This document shows positions 1 to 6,121 of a stretch of DNA of 28,592 nt, piece by piece. Source of the DNA: Scatomorpha sp964535405 (GTDB lineage: Bacteria; Bacillota; Clostridia; Oscillospirales; Oscillospiraceae); the NCBI GenBank assembly GCA_964535405.1, contig CAZHUG010000031.1:1-28592 (forward strand), written 5' to 3'. Each line of letters opens with the position of its first letter. The first letter of the stretch is position 1. Under the pieces are notes generated by a model. That model did no database searches and was not told the origin of the DNA. It was given only the letters and a program-made list of their open reading frames with translations. The translations under genes and the position numbers were made by a program.

Positions 1-22
1 AATCATTGCAGTATATATGATC

Positions 23-547
23 TTACTCGCCAACCAGCCCAAAATATTCCCGCAAGGAGAAAAGGAAGCCGGATATCTTGTCTGCGAATCTCGGCTCCTC
101 CTCCACAGGAGTCAGTATCACAGCTCTATCCCGGGCAATGCCGTCTATGTATCGAATCTGATCCTGACCGGGCTTCTGCATGCCCAATTCGTTCACAGCA
201 TAATCCTCAATTTCAGCCAGGTTGTATGCGCTTTCATACTCAATAAGAAGCCGGGCACGCGCATCCTCCAGCTCCTCAAGTCTCGTCTCGAGCTGTGAGC
301 ACTCATCGGATGCCTCCGTCAGAGCTACGCGCGCAAGCAGCGAAAAAACAAGCAATACAGCCGCGACAAGAAACCCAATTATCGAAACAGGACTAATTCC
401 ACGTTTTTTTCCGGGTTTCTCCTGCACAACTACAAATTCGTCCGGCTGCTGCTGTGTTTCCCTTGTGCCATAATCATACAGCGGATATAGATCCGGACTC
501 ACCGGATCAAAGGCAACTGCGCCCTTTTTATGTCTAGCCATAGTCAC
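23..547 (-). CDS. ftsL: FtsL-like cell division protein
   Basis: A 174-residue bitopic membrane protein. It has a polar cytoplasmic N-terminus of about 50 residues, one hydrophobic segment at about 53-74, then a heptad-like stretch (about 80-115) rich in Leu, Glu and Arg, which fits a short coiled coil. This is the FtsL/DivIC layout; in that family the coiled coil pairs with other divisome proteins to recruit septal peptidoglycan synthesis. Sequence identity in FtsL is always low, so the call rests on topology plus position directly after mraZ and rsmH, where ftsL normally sits. An AGGAGG at 553-558 lies 5 nt from the GTG at 547 and 11 nt from an ATG at 541; I took the GTG on spacing, but the ATG (172 aa) is a fair alternative. 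The next dcw gene, expected to be a penicillin-binding protein, lies off the left edge. Confidence 0.85.
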   Translation of the reverse strand: MTMARHKKGAVAFDPVSPDLYPLYDYGTRETQQQPDEFVVVQEKPGKKRGISPVSIIGFLVAAVLLVFSLLARVALTEASDECSQLETRLEELEDARARLLIEYESAYNLAEIEDYAVNELGMQKPGQDQIRYIDGIARDRAVILTPVEEEPRFADKISGFLFSLREYFGLVGE

Positions 548-565
548 TGCTGCCTCCTGTAAAAA

Positions 566-1495
566 CTAAACCCTTTCGGCAACCCTGAGCTTTGCGCTGC
601 GTGAACGCGGATTCATCTCCAGCTCCTCTCCACCCGCTGTCAGAGGCTTTCTGAAAACGCTGCGCAGAGTCTGCTTGAAGCCGCATGTGCAAATGGGCGC
701 CTCTCTTGGGCAGGTGCAGCCGGTCTCCCTGGAATGGATACCGGTCTTTACTATCCTGTCCTCAAGTGAGTGGAAGCTTATAACAGCGAGCCGTCCGCCC
801 GGATTAAGATAATCCGGCGCTGTTTCCATCATCGCGGATACGGCGGTCAGTTCATCGTTTACCGCAATCCTAATGGCTTGAAAGCTGCGCTTGGCGGGAT
901 GCTGTTTCTCACGCAGAGCGGCGGCGGGCATGGCGCTCCTGATTATATTAACGAGCTCGGTTGTTGTCTCGATAGGCTTGTCCTGTCTTGTTCTGACAAT
1001 AGCAGATGCAATGCGCGAGGCATGTCGCTCTTCGCCGTAATCCCTCAATATCCTATAAATCTTCTCTTGCGGCCAGCGATTGACAATAAACCAGGCATCA
1101 ATATTGTCGGATTCGTCCATTCTCATATCGAGCGGAGCTTCAATCATATATGAAAATCCACGCTCTCCCTCGTCCAGTTGCGGCGAGGATACGCCGAGAT
1201 CGAACAGCATTCCGTCTACCGCCGGTATCTCCAGCTCATCAAGTATCTTTCCGACTGAGCTAAAATTTCCGTGTACAATAGTAAGCTTGTCCGCCCAGGG
1301 CTCCAGACGCGCACCGGCGCGCTCAATCGCAACAGTGTCGCGGTCAATACATATCAGGCGACCTGTATCCAGCCGCTTTATAATTTCCTCCGAATGCCCG
1401 CCCATGCCTAACGTACCGTCAACGTAGATGCCGTCAGGCTTTATGTTTAGATGTTTTATACACTCTTCAAGGAGCACAGGAATATGTCCGTTCAT
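566..1495 (-). CDS. rsmH: 16S rRNA (cytosine(1402)-N(4))-methyltransferase RsmH
   Basis: A SAM-dependent methyltransferase (MraW family) that modifies the N4 position of C1402 in 16S rRNA near the ribosomal P site. The N-terminus has the family signature around GHIPVLLEE, followed by the glycine-rich SAM loop DGTLGMGGHS at about 26-35. Further on are the FDLGVSSPQLD and VISFHSLEDR motifs, and near the C-terminus a Cys-rich CTCPREAPICTC segment. The length of 309 aa is normal. The frame also opens with a TTG at 1498 directly before the ATG at 1495. The ATG overlaps the mraZ stop by one base (TGATG), which suggests translational coupling; the TTG would have slightly better spacing to an AAGGAG inside mraZ. 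It is the second gene of the dcw cluster. Confidence 0.97.
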   Translation of the reverse strand: MNGHIPVLLEECIKHLNIKPDGIYVDGTLGMGGHSEEIIKRLDTGRLICIDRDTVAIERAGARLEPWADKLTIVHGNFSSVGKILDELEIPAVDGMLFDLGVSSPQLDEGERGFSYMIEAPLDMRMDESDNIDAWFIVNRWPQEKIYRILRDYGEERHASRIASAIVRTRQDKPIETTTELVNIIRSAMPAAALREKQHPAKRSFQAIRIAVNDELTAVSAMMETAPDYLNPGGRLAVISFHSLEDRIVKTGIHSRETGCTCPREAPICTCGFKQTLRSVFRKPLTAGGEELEMNPRSRSAKLRVAERV

Positions 1496-1911
1496 CAAAA
1501 ATTCAGCTCCTTCATGACTAATGCAATATATTCGGTATTGATCTCATCACAATGCACCGGTGACCAGTTATCGCTATCCCAAAGTTCCGCGTGGTCGTCG
1601 CAGCCAATCACAGCCACGTTCTTACTCAGTCCGGCAAAGTCGCGCAGTCCCTGCGGCAGGAGCACCCTGCCCTGCGCATCAAGCTCACACTTGGCCGCAC
1701 ATGCAAAAAAAGGACGCATCCGCTTGCGGTCGACATATGGCATAGTCCGGACCTTATCGACAAATTCTTGCCAGGCATCCAGACTGTATGCCCAGAGGCA
1801 CTTTTCGTCCGAAACCGTCAGATAAAAAACTTCTCCAAGCTCCTCCCGGAGCTTTGCCGGTATAAATAAGCGGCCCTTCGAGTCCAGGGTGTGCTGATAT
1901 TCACCTGTCAA
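1495..1911 (-). CDS. mraZ: Transcriptional regulator MraZ
   Basis: A SpoVT/AbrB-fold DNA-binding protein that heads the dcw cluster; in characterised bacteria it binds repeats in its own promoter and regulates the cluster. Two family motifs are visible, GEYQHTLDSKGRLFIPAK at the N-terminus and CELDAQGRVLLPQGLR in the second half, one per AbrB-like half. The open frame extends to an ATG at 1962, but the family begins right at GEYQHT. A TTG at 1909-1911 sits 8 nt after a GGAGG (complement of 1920-1924), so I start there (138 aa). The upstream extension would also run through the probable operator. The stop overlaps the start of rsmH. A promoter and GTGG repeats lie immediately upstream. Confidence 0.95.
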   Translation of the reverse strand: MTGEYQHTLDSKGRLFIPAKLREELGEVFYLTVSDEKCLWAYSLDAWQEFVDKVRTMPYVDRKRMRPFFACAAKCELDAQGRVLLPQGLRDFAGLSKNVAVIGCDDHAELWDSDNWSPVHCDEINTEYIALVMKELNF

Positions 1912-1955
1912 ACTGACCGCCTCCGTCTCACAATCTAAATACGTCGTGGGAATTT

Positions 1956-1982
1956 GCCACATTATTCACCACTTCGCCCCAC
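1956..1982 (-). promoter_or_regulatory. Candidate MraZ operator: three GTGG repeats
   Basis: On the minus strand three GTGG motifs follow each other: GTGGGG (1977-1982), GTGGT (1968-1972) and GTGGC (1956-1960), at 10- and 12-base steps. They lie just downstream of the expected transcription start of the mraZ promoter. MraZ proteins are known to bind arrays of short G-rich direct repeats (TGGG or GTGG type, about 10-base spacing) at their own promoters. Assignment as operator is inference from motif, spacing and position. Confidence 0.55.
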
Positions 1983-1991
1983 ATACGCTTT

Positions 1992-2020
1992 ATTATATTG
2001 TGGATGCCAATAAAAAGCAA
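1992..2020 (-). promoter_or_regulatory. Sigma-A-type promoter of mraZ-rsmH-ftsL
   Basis: On the minus strand, TTGCTT (2015-2020) and a perfect TATAAT (1992-1997) are 17 nt apart. Two AAAAAGTC direct repeats lie just upstream (about 2022-2039), an A-rich region of the kind that can act as an UP element. The start of transcription would fall near 1985, directly before the GTGG repeats. Confidence 0.75.
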
Positions 2021-2098
2021 GGACTTTTTAAGACTTTTTTTCCTGTTTTTCAAGCAAATTTGACACTGTTTTGTATCTTTTGCGAACCAAACACAAAG

Positions 2099-2130
2099 TT
2101 TAGCGCCCGTCGATGTAGACGGGCGCTAAA
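2099..2130 (-). terminator. Strong hairpin terminator after the uvrC-coaD operon
   Basis: A perfect 13-bp inverted repeat (arms 2099-2111 and 2118-2130, core AGCGCCCGTC) with a 6-base loop. On the minus strand the 3' arm ends in TAAA and is followed by CTTTGTGTTTGG, a broken T-rich run. It lies about 54 bases after the stop of the coiled-coil gene and upstream of the mraZ promoter, so it separates the two transcription units. Confidence 0.75.
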
Positions 2131-2184
2131 CAGAACTATATGTAGTAATAAGTAAATTTGAAATCGGTAAAACATAGACCGGGC

Positions 2185-2730
2185 TTATTCAAAATCCTCT
2201 TCGCTAATGGTTTTTATTTCGAGTTCAGGCTTCCCTGTCAATTGATTCGCCGGATTGTCGTGCTTCTGCACGGCACCAGCGGCAGTCATAAACTGTGCGC
2301 GTGAACCGCGGATTTCGCCAAGAGCGGCGGTGAGTGCCTCCTCTGTGCGGCGCATCGCATCATCAACATACTCGTTTGCCACACGGCGCAGTTCGCGAGA
2401 CTTGCTCTCGGCATTCGCCATCAGCTCGCTCGCACGGGCGCGAGAGACGCGGACAATCTCCTGCTCATCAACCAGTGCAAGGGCCTTCTCCTCGGACAGA
2501 CGACGCATGGATTCAGCCGCACGCTTGGCATTTCCTATAAATTCATCACGTGCGGACACAAGGCGCTTAGACTCCGACAGTTCGACAGGGAGCTGGGCCT
2601 TTATCTCCTCTATCATCGCAAGTACTGTTGCGCGCTCAACTATACACTTTTCATTACCCAGAGGTACGCCCCAGGCCTCAGAAACCATTTGGTACAGGTT
2701 GTCTAAGAGCGCCATGACCTCATTGTCCAT
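2185..2730 (-). CDS. Coiled-coil protein of the clostridial coaD-linked family (often labelled 'ATPase')
   Basis: A 181-residue soluble protein with no signal peptide or membrane segment. The first 50 residues carry MDNEVMALLDNL and a VPLGNEKCIVERATVLAMI stretch. The centre (about 55-150) is a long charged helix rich in Ala, Glu and Arg, of coiled-coil character, and the tail is polar. The same layout occurs directly after coaD in many Clostridia, where the protein is labelled ATPase or V-type ATPase subunit H-like because of the coiled coil; I see no nucleotide-binding motif, so that label is not supported here. The open frame starts at 2766, but ATG 2730 has GGAGGG 7 nt upstream and matches the family start. 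It overlaps the 3' end of coaD by 11 bases. Function unknown. Confidence 0.85.
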   Translation of the reverse strand: MDNEVMALLDNLYQMVSEAWGVPLGNEKCIVERATVLAMIEEIKAQLPVELSESKRLVSARDEFIGNAKRAAESMRRLSEEKALALVDEQEIVRVSRARASELMANAESKSRELRRVANEYVDDAMRRTEEALTAALGEIRGSRAQFMTAAGAVQKHDNPANQLTGKPELEIKTISEEDFE

Positions 2731-3217
2731 TTCTTTTCCCTCCTGCTTTTGCCTTGACATCAGCAATTATCTCAAACGGGACAAACTCTGTCAAATCCGC
2801 ACCGTATTCGGCCATTTCTCTGACTATGGTGGAGCTAAGAAAAGTATACTTCTCGCTCGAAGTGAGGAATAATGTCTCAAGTGAGGGGTTTATGGTCTTA
2901 TTAATCTGTGCCATCTGAAACTCATTTTCAAAATCAGTCGCTGCGCGCAGACCCTTGACGATAAGTGCGTCGTCAAACCTCTTTGTATATTCTGCAAGCA
3001 GGCCGTCATACGTCTCAACTACCACGTTTTCTAAGCGCGATGTAACCCGCTTAATCAGCTCTACTCGCTCATCTATCGAAAAAAGCGGTGTTTTCTTTGT
3101 TGCGTTGTACATCACCAGGACCACTACCTTGTCAAAGATACTGGCTGTACGGCGAATAATGTTGAGATGGCCCAGAGTTATTGGATCAAAACTGCCCGGG
3201 CAAATAGCTGTGCTCAT
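2720..3217 (-). CDS. coaD: Phosphopantetheine adenylyltransferase CoaD
   Basis: Transfers AMP from ATP to 4'-phosphopantetheine, giving dephospho-CoA, the penultimate step of coenzyme A synthesis. It is a cytosolic nucleotidyltransferase, normally a hexamer. The N-terminus has the family signature CPGSFDPITLGH with the (T/H)xGH nucleotide-binding motif at 14-17. The C-terminal half holds the LSSTIVREMAEYG signature (the ISSTxVR motif). A length of 165 aa is typical. Its ATG overlaps the rsmD stop (ATGA), so translation is probably coupled. The rsmD-coaD order is widely conserved in Firmicutes. Confidence 0.98.
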   Translation of the reverse strand: MSTAICPGSFDPITLGHLNIIRRTASIFDKVVVLVMYNATKKTPLFSIDERVELIKRVTSRLENVVVETYDGLLAEYTKRFDDALIVKGLRAATDFENEFQMAQINKTINPSLETLFLTSSEKYTFLSSTIVREMAEYGADLTEFVPFEIIADVKAKAGGKRNGQ

Positions 3218-3756
3218 AATTCGGTTTCCTTTTTATAAACAGTTATTTTCACCTTGCCGTAACTCCGCTCCAGAGCCTTTACATATGGCTTCATCATCTC
3301 CGGCATGGACTTTTCACGCAGGCTTTCGCAGATTATTATACCACCCTGACTCAATATGTCAATATTTTGGATGATTTTAAGAGACTTGTCAACTAAAGTC
3401 GTATCATAAGGCGGATCAATGAAGATTAGGTCGAACTGATCACAGCGCTCCAGGTAGTTGAGCGAGTCACCGCTATGCACCTGTGCCTTAAAGCCGCAGT
3501 GCTCCAGATTCTCGCGAATAAGTCTGACAGACGCGTTTGAACGGTCAATAAACACGACCTCAGCCGCGCCGCGTGACAGAGCCTCTATTCCAATCTGTCC
3601 GGTGCCGGCAAAAAGGTCAAGCACACGCCTGCCCTCTATATCGTGCTGGATGATATTGAAAATAGCCTCCTTGACCATGTCGGTGGTCGGGCGGGTATCA
3701 AAATCCTTAGGCTCCTTCAAACGTCTGCCACGGGCTGTTCCTGTAATAACTCTCAC
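3214..3756 (-). CDS. rsmD: 16S rRNA (guanine(966)-N(2))-methyltransferase RsmD
   Basis: A SAM-dependent methyltransferase that modifies G966 of 16S rRNA. The SAM-binding loop LDLFAGTGQIGIEALSRGA lies at about 47-64 and the catalytic DPPY motif, characteristic of N-methylation of exocyclic amines, at 114-117. A typical length of 180 aa starts at MRVITGTARGRRL, the expected family N-terminus. The start codon is GTG (3754-3756) and overlaps the uvrC stop as GTGA; the stop overlaps the coaD start as ATGA. No separate promoter is visible, so it belongs to the uvrC-rsmD-coaD unit. Confidence 0.97.
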   Translation of the reverse strand: MRVITGTARGRRLKEPKDFDTRPTTDMVKEAIFNIIQHDIEGRRVLDLFAGTGQIGIEALSRGAAEVVFIDRSNASVRLIRENLEHCGFKAQVHSGDSLNYLERCDQFDLIFIDPPYDTTLVDKSLKIIQNIDILSQGGIIICESLREKSMPEMMKPYVKALERSYGKVKITVYKKETEL

Positions 3757-5564
3757 ACCTGTTTCCCCCTATGATAGTGCTCGTATACCGCTCGTGCGGC
3801 GTTCTTCGGCACAACGGCACACAGCTGCTCGAAATCCGCGGCCTTTATTGCCTTAATTGTTCCAAATTTACGCAACAGCTCTGCGCGGCGCTTCTCGCCG
3901 ATTCCGGGTATGTCATCGAGTCCGGAACGGAGCTTTGAAGAGCGCAGACTGCGCTGGTATTCTATTGCAAAGCGGTGTGTCTCCTCCTGAATGCTGCCGA
4001 TCAGAGCAAACACAGCCGGATTTCCTGATATTCCGATCTCCTCATCATACGGAGTCGTCAGTGCACGTGTGCGGTGCTTGTCATCCTTGACCATTCCGAA
4101 AACCGGAACTGTAATTTCAAGCTCCTGCAAGACAGACAGCGCCGCCGCGGCATGCACCGCTCCTCCGTCAATCAGAAGAAGGTCAGGCAGGCTCGAAAAC
4201 TTCGCGTCTCCCTCAAGATAGTGGGTGAAGCGCCGCCGTACAGCCTCACGCATCGAGGCATAGTCGTCCTGTGTCAGCGTTTCCTTCATGCGAAACTTGC
4301 GGTAATCCCGTTTGAGAGGCCTTCCCTTGACAAAAACAGTCATGGCGGCTACTATGCCGTCGTTTCCGAAGTTTGAAACATCAAAGGCCTCTATGCGCTC
4401 CGGCATAGTCGGCAGGGACAGTGTTTTCTGAAGCCACTCGAGTGTTTTGAGCGTCTTTTGCTGGGCGGTGGTTGCCCGTTCGCTCTCCTCTCGCGCGTTT
4501 GTTACAGCGCCCTCAACAAGACGAAGCCTGTCACCGCGCTTCGGAGTCTCGACAGACACCTTATATCCTGCGTCCTCCGTGAACATCTGAGACAGCGGAC
4601 CCGCATCCTCCAACTCAACCGGCAGGAGAATAAACTTTGGCCAGGCACCACGTCTGGAGTAATACTGCCGAACCAGCCCGGACATAGCCTCTGCATCGTC
4701 CTCCAAGGGCTCCTCCATAAGCTCGAAGTCCTTGTCTGCCAGGTCGCCGTCAACAAAGTGCAAAACTGAAAAACAACTTTTCGCTCCGCGGTGAAAGCCT
4801 ATCGCATCCGTATCGGCATATACCGCAGAAATGACGCGCTGACGGTTTCCGAGCTTGCTTATGGCGCGTATTCGGTCCCGCAGCACGGCGGCAAGCTCGA
4901 AGCGCATATGCTCCGAAGCTTCATCCATCTGCACGGTAAGATTTTGCACAAGCTCCTTTGTTCTGCCGCTCAGCACCAGCTCGGCCTGCGATATGGCGGC
5001 GCGGTATTCCTCGGCGCTGTGCTTGCCCGTGCACCAACCGGGACAGGCACCCATATGATAGTTCAAGCATGGCCGAGCCTTGCCAATGTCGCGCGGAAAA
5101 CGCCGCGAACAGGTCGGCAGGCCCAGCGCAATGCTGATTGTATTTATTATATCCTTTATCATGCCCCGACCGCCAAAGGGGCCAAAATATCGCGCGCCAT
5201 CCTTGGCAGTTTTATTTATGATAGTAAAGGAAGGATAGTCGCTTTTCACATCAAGTCTTATAAACGGATAGCCTTTGTCATCCTTCAGGAGAATATTATA
5301 GTGCGGGCGATGTCGCTTTATCAGTGAGTTTTCAAGAACCAGAGCTTCAAACTCGCTCGCGACGACAATGACATCAAAATCCGATACCTTGGCGACCATC
5401 GCCTCAACCTTCGGCAGATGCTTGCCCCGAAAATAGCTGGTGACCCGGTTTTTAAGAGCTTTGGCCTTGCCGACATAGATAACCTCGCCCGAGCTGTCCT
5501 TCATAATGTAGACACCGGGCAAGGCGGGCAGCCTATTCGCCTTTTCACGCAGAATATCTCTCAC
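3753..5564 (-). CDS. uvrC: Excinuclease ABC subunit C (UvrC)
   Basis: The dual-incision nuclease of nucleotide excision repair, recruited to damage by UvrAB. The 603 residues have, in order: a GIY-YIG nuclease domain for the 3' incision (GVY at 17-19, IYVGKAK at 29-35); a Cys cluster (Cys152, 166, 174, 178) at positions like those reported to hold an iron-sulphur cluster in E. coli UvrC; a UVR (UvrB-binding) motif at about 205-240; the RNase H-like domain for the 5' incision, with FDVSN, LLLIDGG and GMVKDDKHRT; and a C-terminal helix-hairpin-helix (DDIPGIGEKRR). The start is GTG with only a distant GAGG; the start overlaps the stop of a small upstream ORF (GTGA), suggesting coupling. Confidence 0.98.
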   Translation of the reverse strand: MRDILREKANRLPALPGVYIMKDSSGEVIYVGKAKALKNRVTSYFRGKHLPKVEAMVAKVSDFDVIVVASEFEALVLENSLIKRHRPHYNILLKDDKGYPFIRLDVKSDYPSFTIINKTAKDGARYFGPFGGRGMIKDIINTISIALGLPTCSRRFPRDIGKARPCLNYHMGACPGWCTGKHSAEEYRAAISQAELVLSGRTKELVQNLTVQMDEASEHMRFELAAVLRDRIRAISKLGNRQRVISAVYADTDAIGFHRGAKSCFSVLHFVDGDLADKDFELMEEPLEDDAEAMSGLVRQYYSRRGAWPKFILLPVELEDAGPLSQMFTEDAGYKVSVETPKRGDRLRLVEGAVTNAREESERATTAQQKTLKTLEWLQKTLSLPTMPERIEAFDVSNFGNDGIVAAMTVFVKGRPLKRDYRKFRMKETLTQDDYASMREAVRRRFTHYLEGDAKFSSLPDLLLIDGGAVHAAAALSVLQELEITVPVFGMVKDDKHRTRALTTPYDEEIGISGNPAVFALIGSIQEETHRFAIEYQRSLRSSKLRSGLDDIPGIGEKRRAELLRKFGTIKAIKAADFEQLCAVVPKNAARAVYEHYHRGKQV

Positions 5565-5686
5565 GCTGTTTCATTCCTCTTTCTTAGCTTGTCCGTTCCG
5601 CGCAGCATTACGACATCAAGCGGCCTTAGATACTCATACGAGCAGGCCTGCTTATAATCGCAAAAGCGGGAGCGTGCAGTTGACAC
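5561..5686 (-). CDS. Possible 41-residue ORF coupled to uvrC
   Basis: Reading the minus strand from GTG 5686 gives 41 codons ending in TGA at 5561-5563, which overlaps the uvrC GTG by four bases. The peptide contains FCDYKQACSYEYLRPLDVV and a basic tail, with cysteines at 9 and 15. The overlap type is the same as at the next two gene junctions, and uvrC itself has a poor ribosome site, so a translated leader is plausible. Against it: no ATG heads the frame, the GTG has no well-spaced Shine-Dalgarno, and the 5' end lies inside the HPr terminator hairpin. The frame is open back to the HPr stop, so it could instead be the remnant of a lost gene. I do not recognise the sequence. Confidence 0.3.
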   Translation of the reverse strand: MSTARSRFCDYKQACSYEYLRPLDVVMLRGTDKLRKRNETA

Positions 5687-5696
5687 GCCCCCGCTT
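5664..5696 (-). terminator. Terminator of the HPr gene
   Basis: On the minus strand, arms 5684-5696 and 5664-5676 pair over 13 bp (one G-U) around a 7-base loop, and the hairpin runs into TTTTGCGATTAT. It begins about 20 bases after the HPr stop. This fits a Rho-independent terminator and makes the HPr gene a single-gene unit. Confidence 0.75.
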
Positions 5697-5716
5697 AGCT
5701 CTGCGATAAATGCAGC

Positions 5717-5980
5717 TTACTCGGAGAAATTAGAATCAATAAGCTCGGACAGAGTTGCAATAGCGCTGCTCTCGTCCGCGCCATCAGCAACGATGTTTAC
5801 CGATGTACCCTTGACAATGCCTAGAGAAAGTACACCCAGAAGGCTCTTGGCATTTACGCGCCTCTCGTCTTTTTCAATCCAGATGCTGCTCTTGAACTCG
5901 TTGGCCTTCTGAATAAAGAAAGTCGCGGGTCTCGCATGTAGACCTACCTGATTATTAATAACTACCTCTTTGGATATCAC
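5717..5980 (-). CDS. ptsH: Phosphocarrier protein HPr
   Basis: The small phosphocarrier of the sugar phosphotransferase system; in Firmicutes it also signals carbon status when HPr kinase phosphorylates its serine. The GLHARPA motif places His15, the site phosphorylated by enzyme I, and NAKSLLGVLSLGI places Ser46, the regulatory site. Both fall exactly on canonical numbering if translation starts at GTG 5978-5980 (87 aa), which has AGGAG 8 nt upstream; the frame extends 6 codons further to 5998. The presence of His15 argues for HPr rather than the regulatory paralogue Crh, which lacks it. No enzyme I gene follows: the unit has its own promoter and terminator. Confidence 0.95.
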   Translation of the reverse strand: MISKEVVINNQVGLHARPATFFIQKANEFKSSIWIEKDERRVNAKSLLGVLSLGIVKGTSVNIVADGADESSAIATLSELIDSNFSE

Positions 5981-6008
5981 TAAAGCCACTCCTTCCACAA
6001 CCCAAAGT

Positions 6009-6022
6009 CCTTAAAATTAAGG
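6009..6022. repeat. Small palindrome in the HPr leader
   Basis: CCTTAA and TTAAGG pair around two bases, giving a 14-base palindrome in the untranslated leader between the HPr promoter and start codon. It could be a weak RNA hairpin or a protein site; no function can be assigned. Confidence 0.3.
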
Positions 6023-6036
6023 CTTCGTGCAGAAAT

Positions 6037-6065
6037 AGAATACCAAATATCATGAAAAACGTCAA
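6037..6065 (-). promoter_or_regulatory. Sigma-A-type promoter of ptsH
   Basis: On the minus strand TTGACG (6060-6065) and TATTCT (6037-6042) are separated by 17 nt, and a TGG directly before the -10 box fits an extended -10. The start codon lies about 57 bases downstream of the -10 box. Confidence 0.75.
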
Positions 6066-6102
6066 CTGATTTTACCCGATTTGTGTATTTACACAAGTTG
6101 AC
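6061..6102. repeat. Nested inverted repeats upstream of the ptsH promoter
   Basis: An inner palindrome TTGTGTATTTACACAA (6081-6096) lies about 15 bases upstream of the ptsH -35 box. It is enclosed by outer arms GTCAACT (6061-6067) and AGTTGAC (6096-6102), and the left outer arm overlaps the -35 box. The inner part could also form the only hairpin after mutS2, but there is no T run behind it. It may be an operator; its half-site spacing does not fit Rex or CRP sites as I know them. Confidence 0.35.
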
Positions 6103-6121
6103 AGATTTGCCAGCAATGTAT

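Noticed and set aside
1..22. Start of the next dcw gene
   Set aside because: Only 22 bases remain after ftsL and no start codon with a ribosome site can be confirmed.
2255..2872. 205-codon plus-strand open frame opposite the coiled-coil gene and coaD
   Set aside because: Low-complexity Ser/Arg/Ala translation spanning two real genes on the other strand.
6081..6096. Rex or CRP/FNR operator upstream of ptsH
   Set aside because: The half sites are symmetric, but their spacing and inner bases do not match those consensus sites as I know them.
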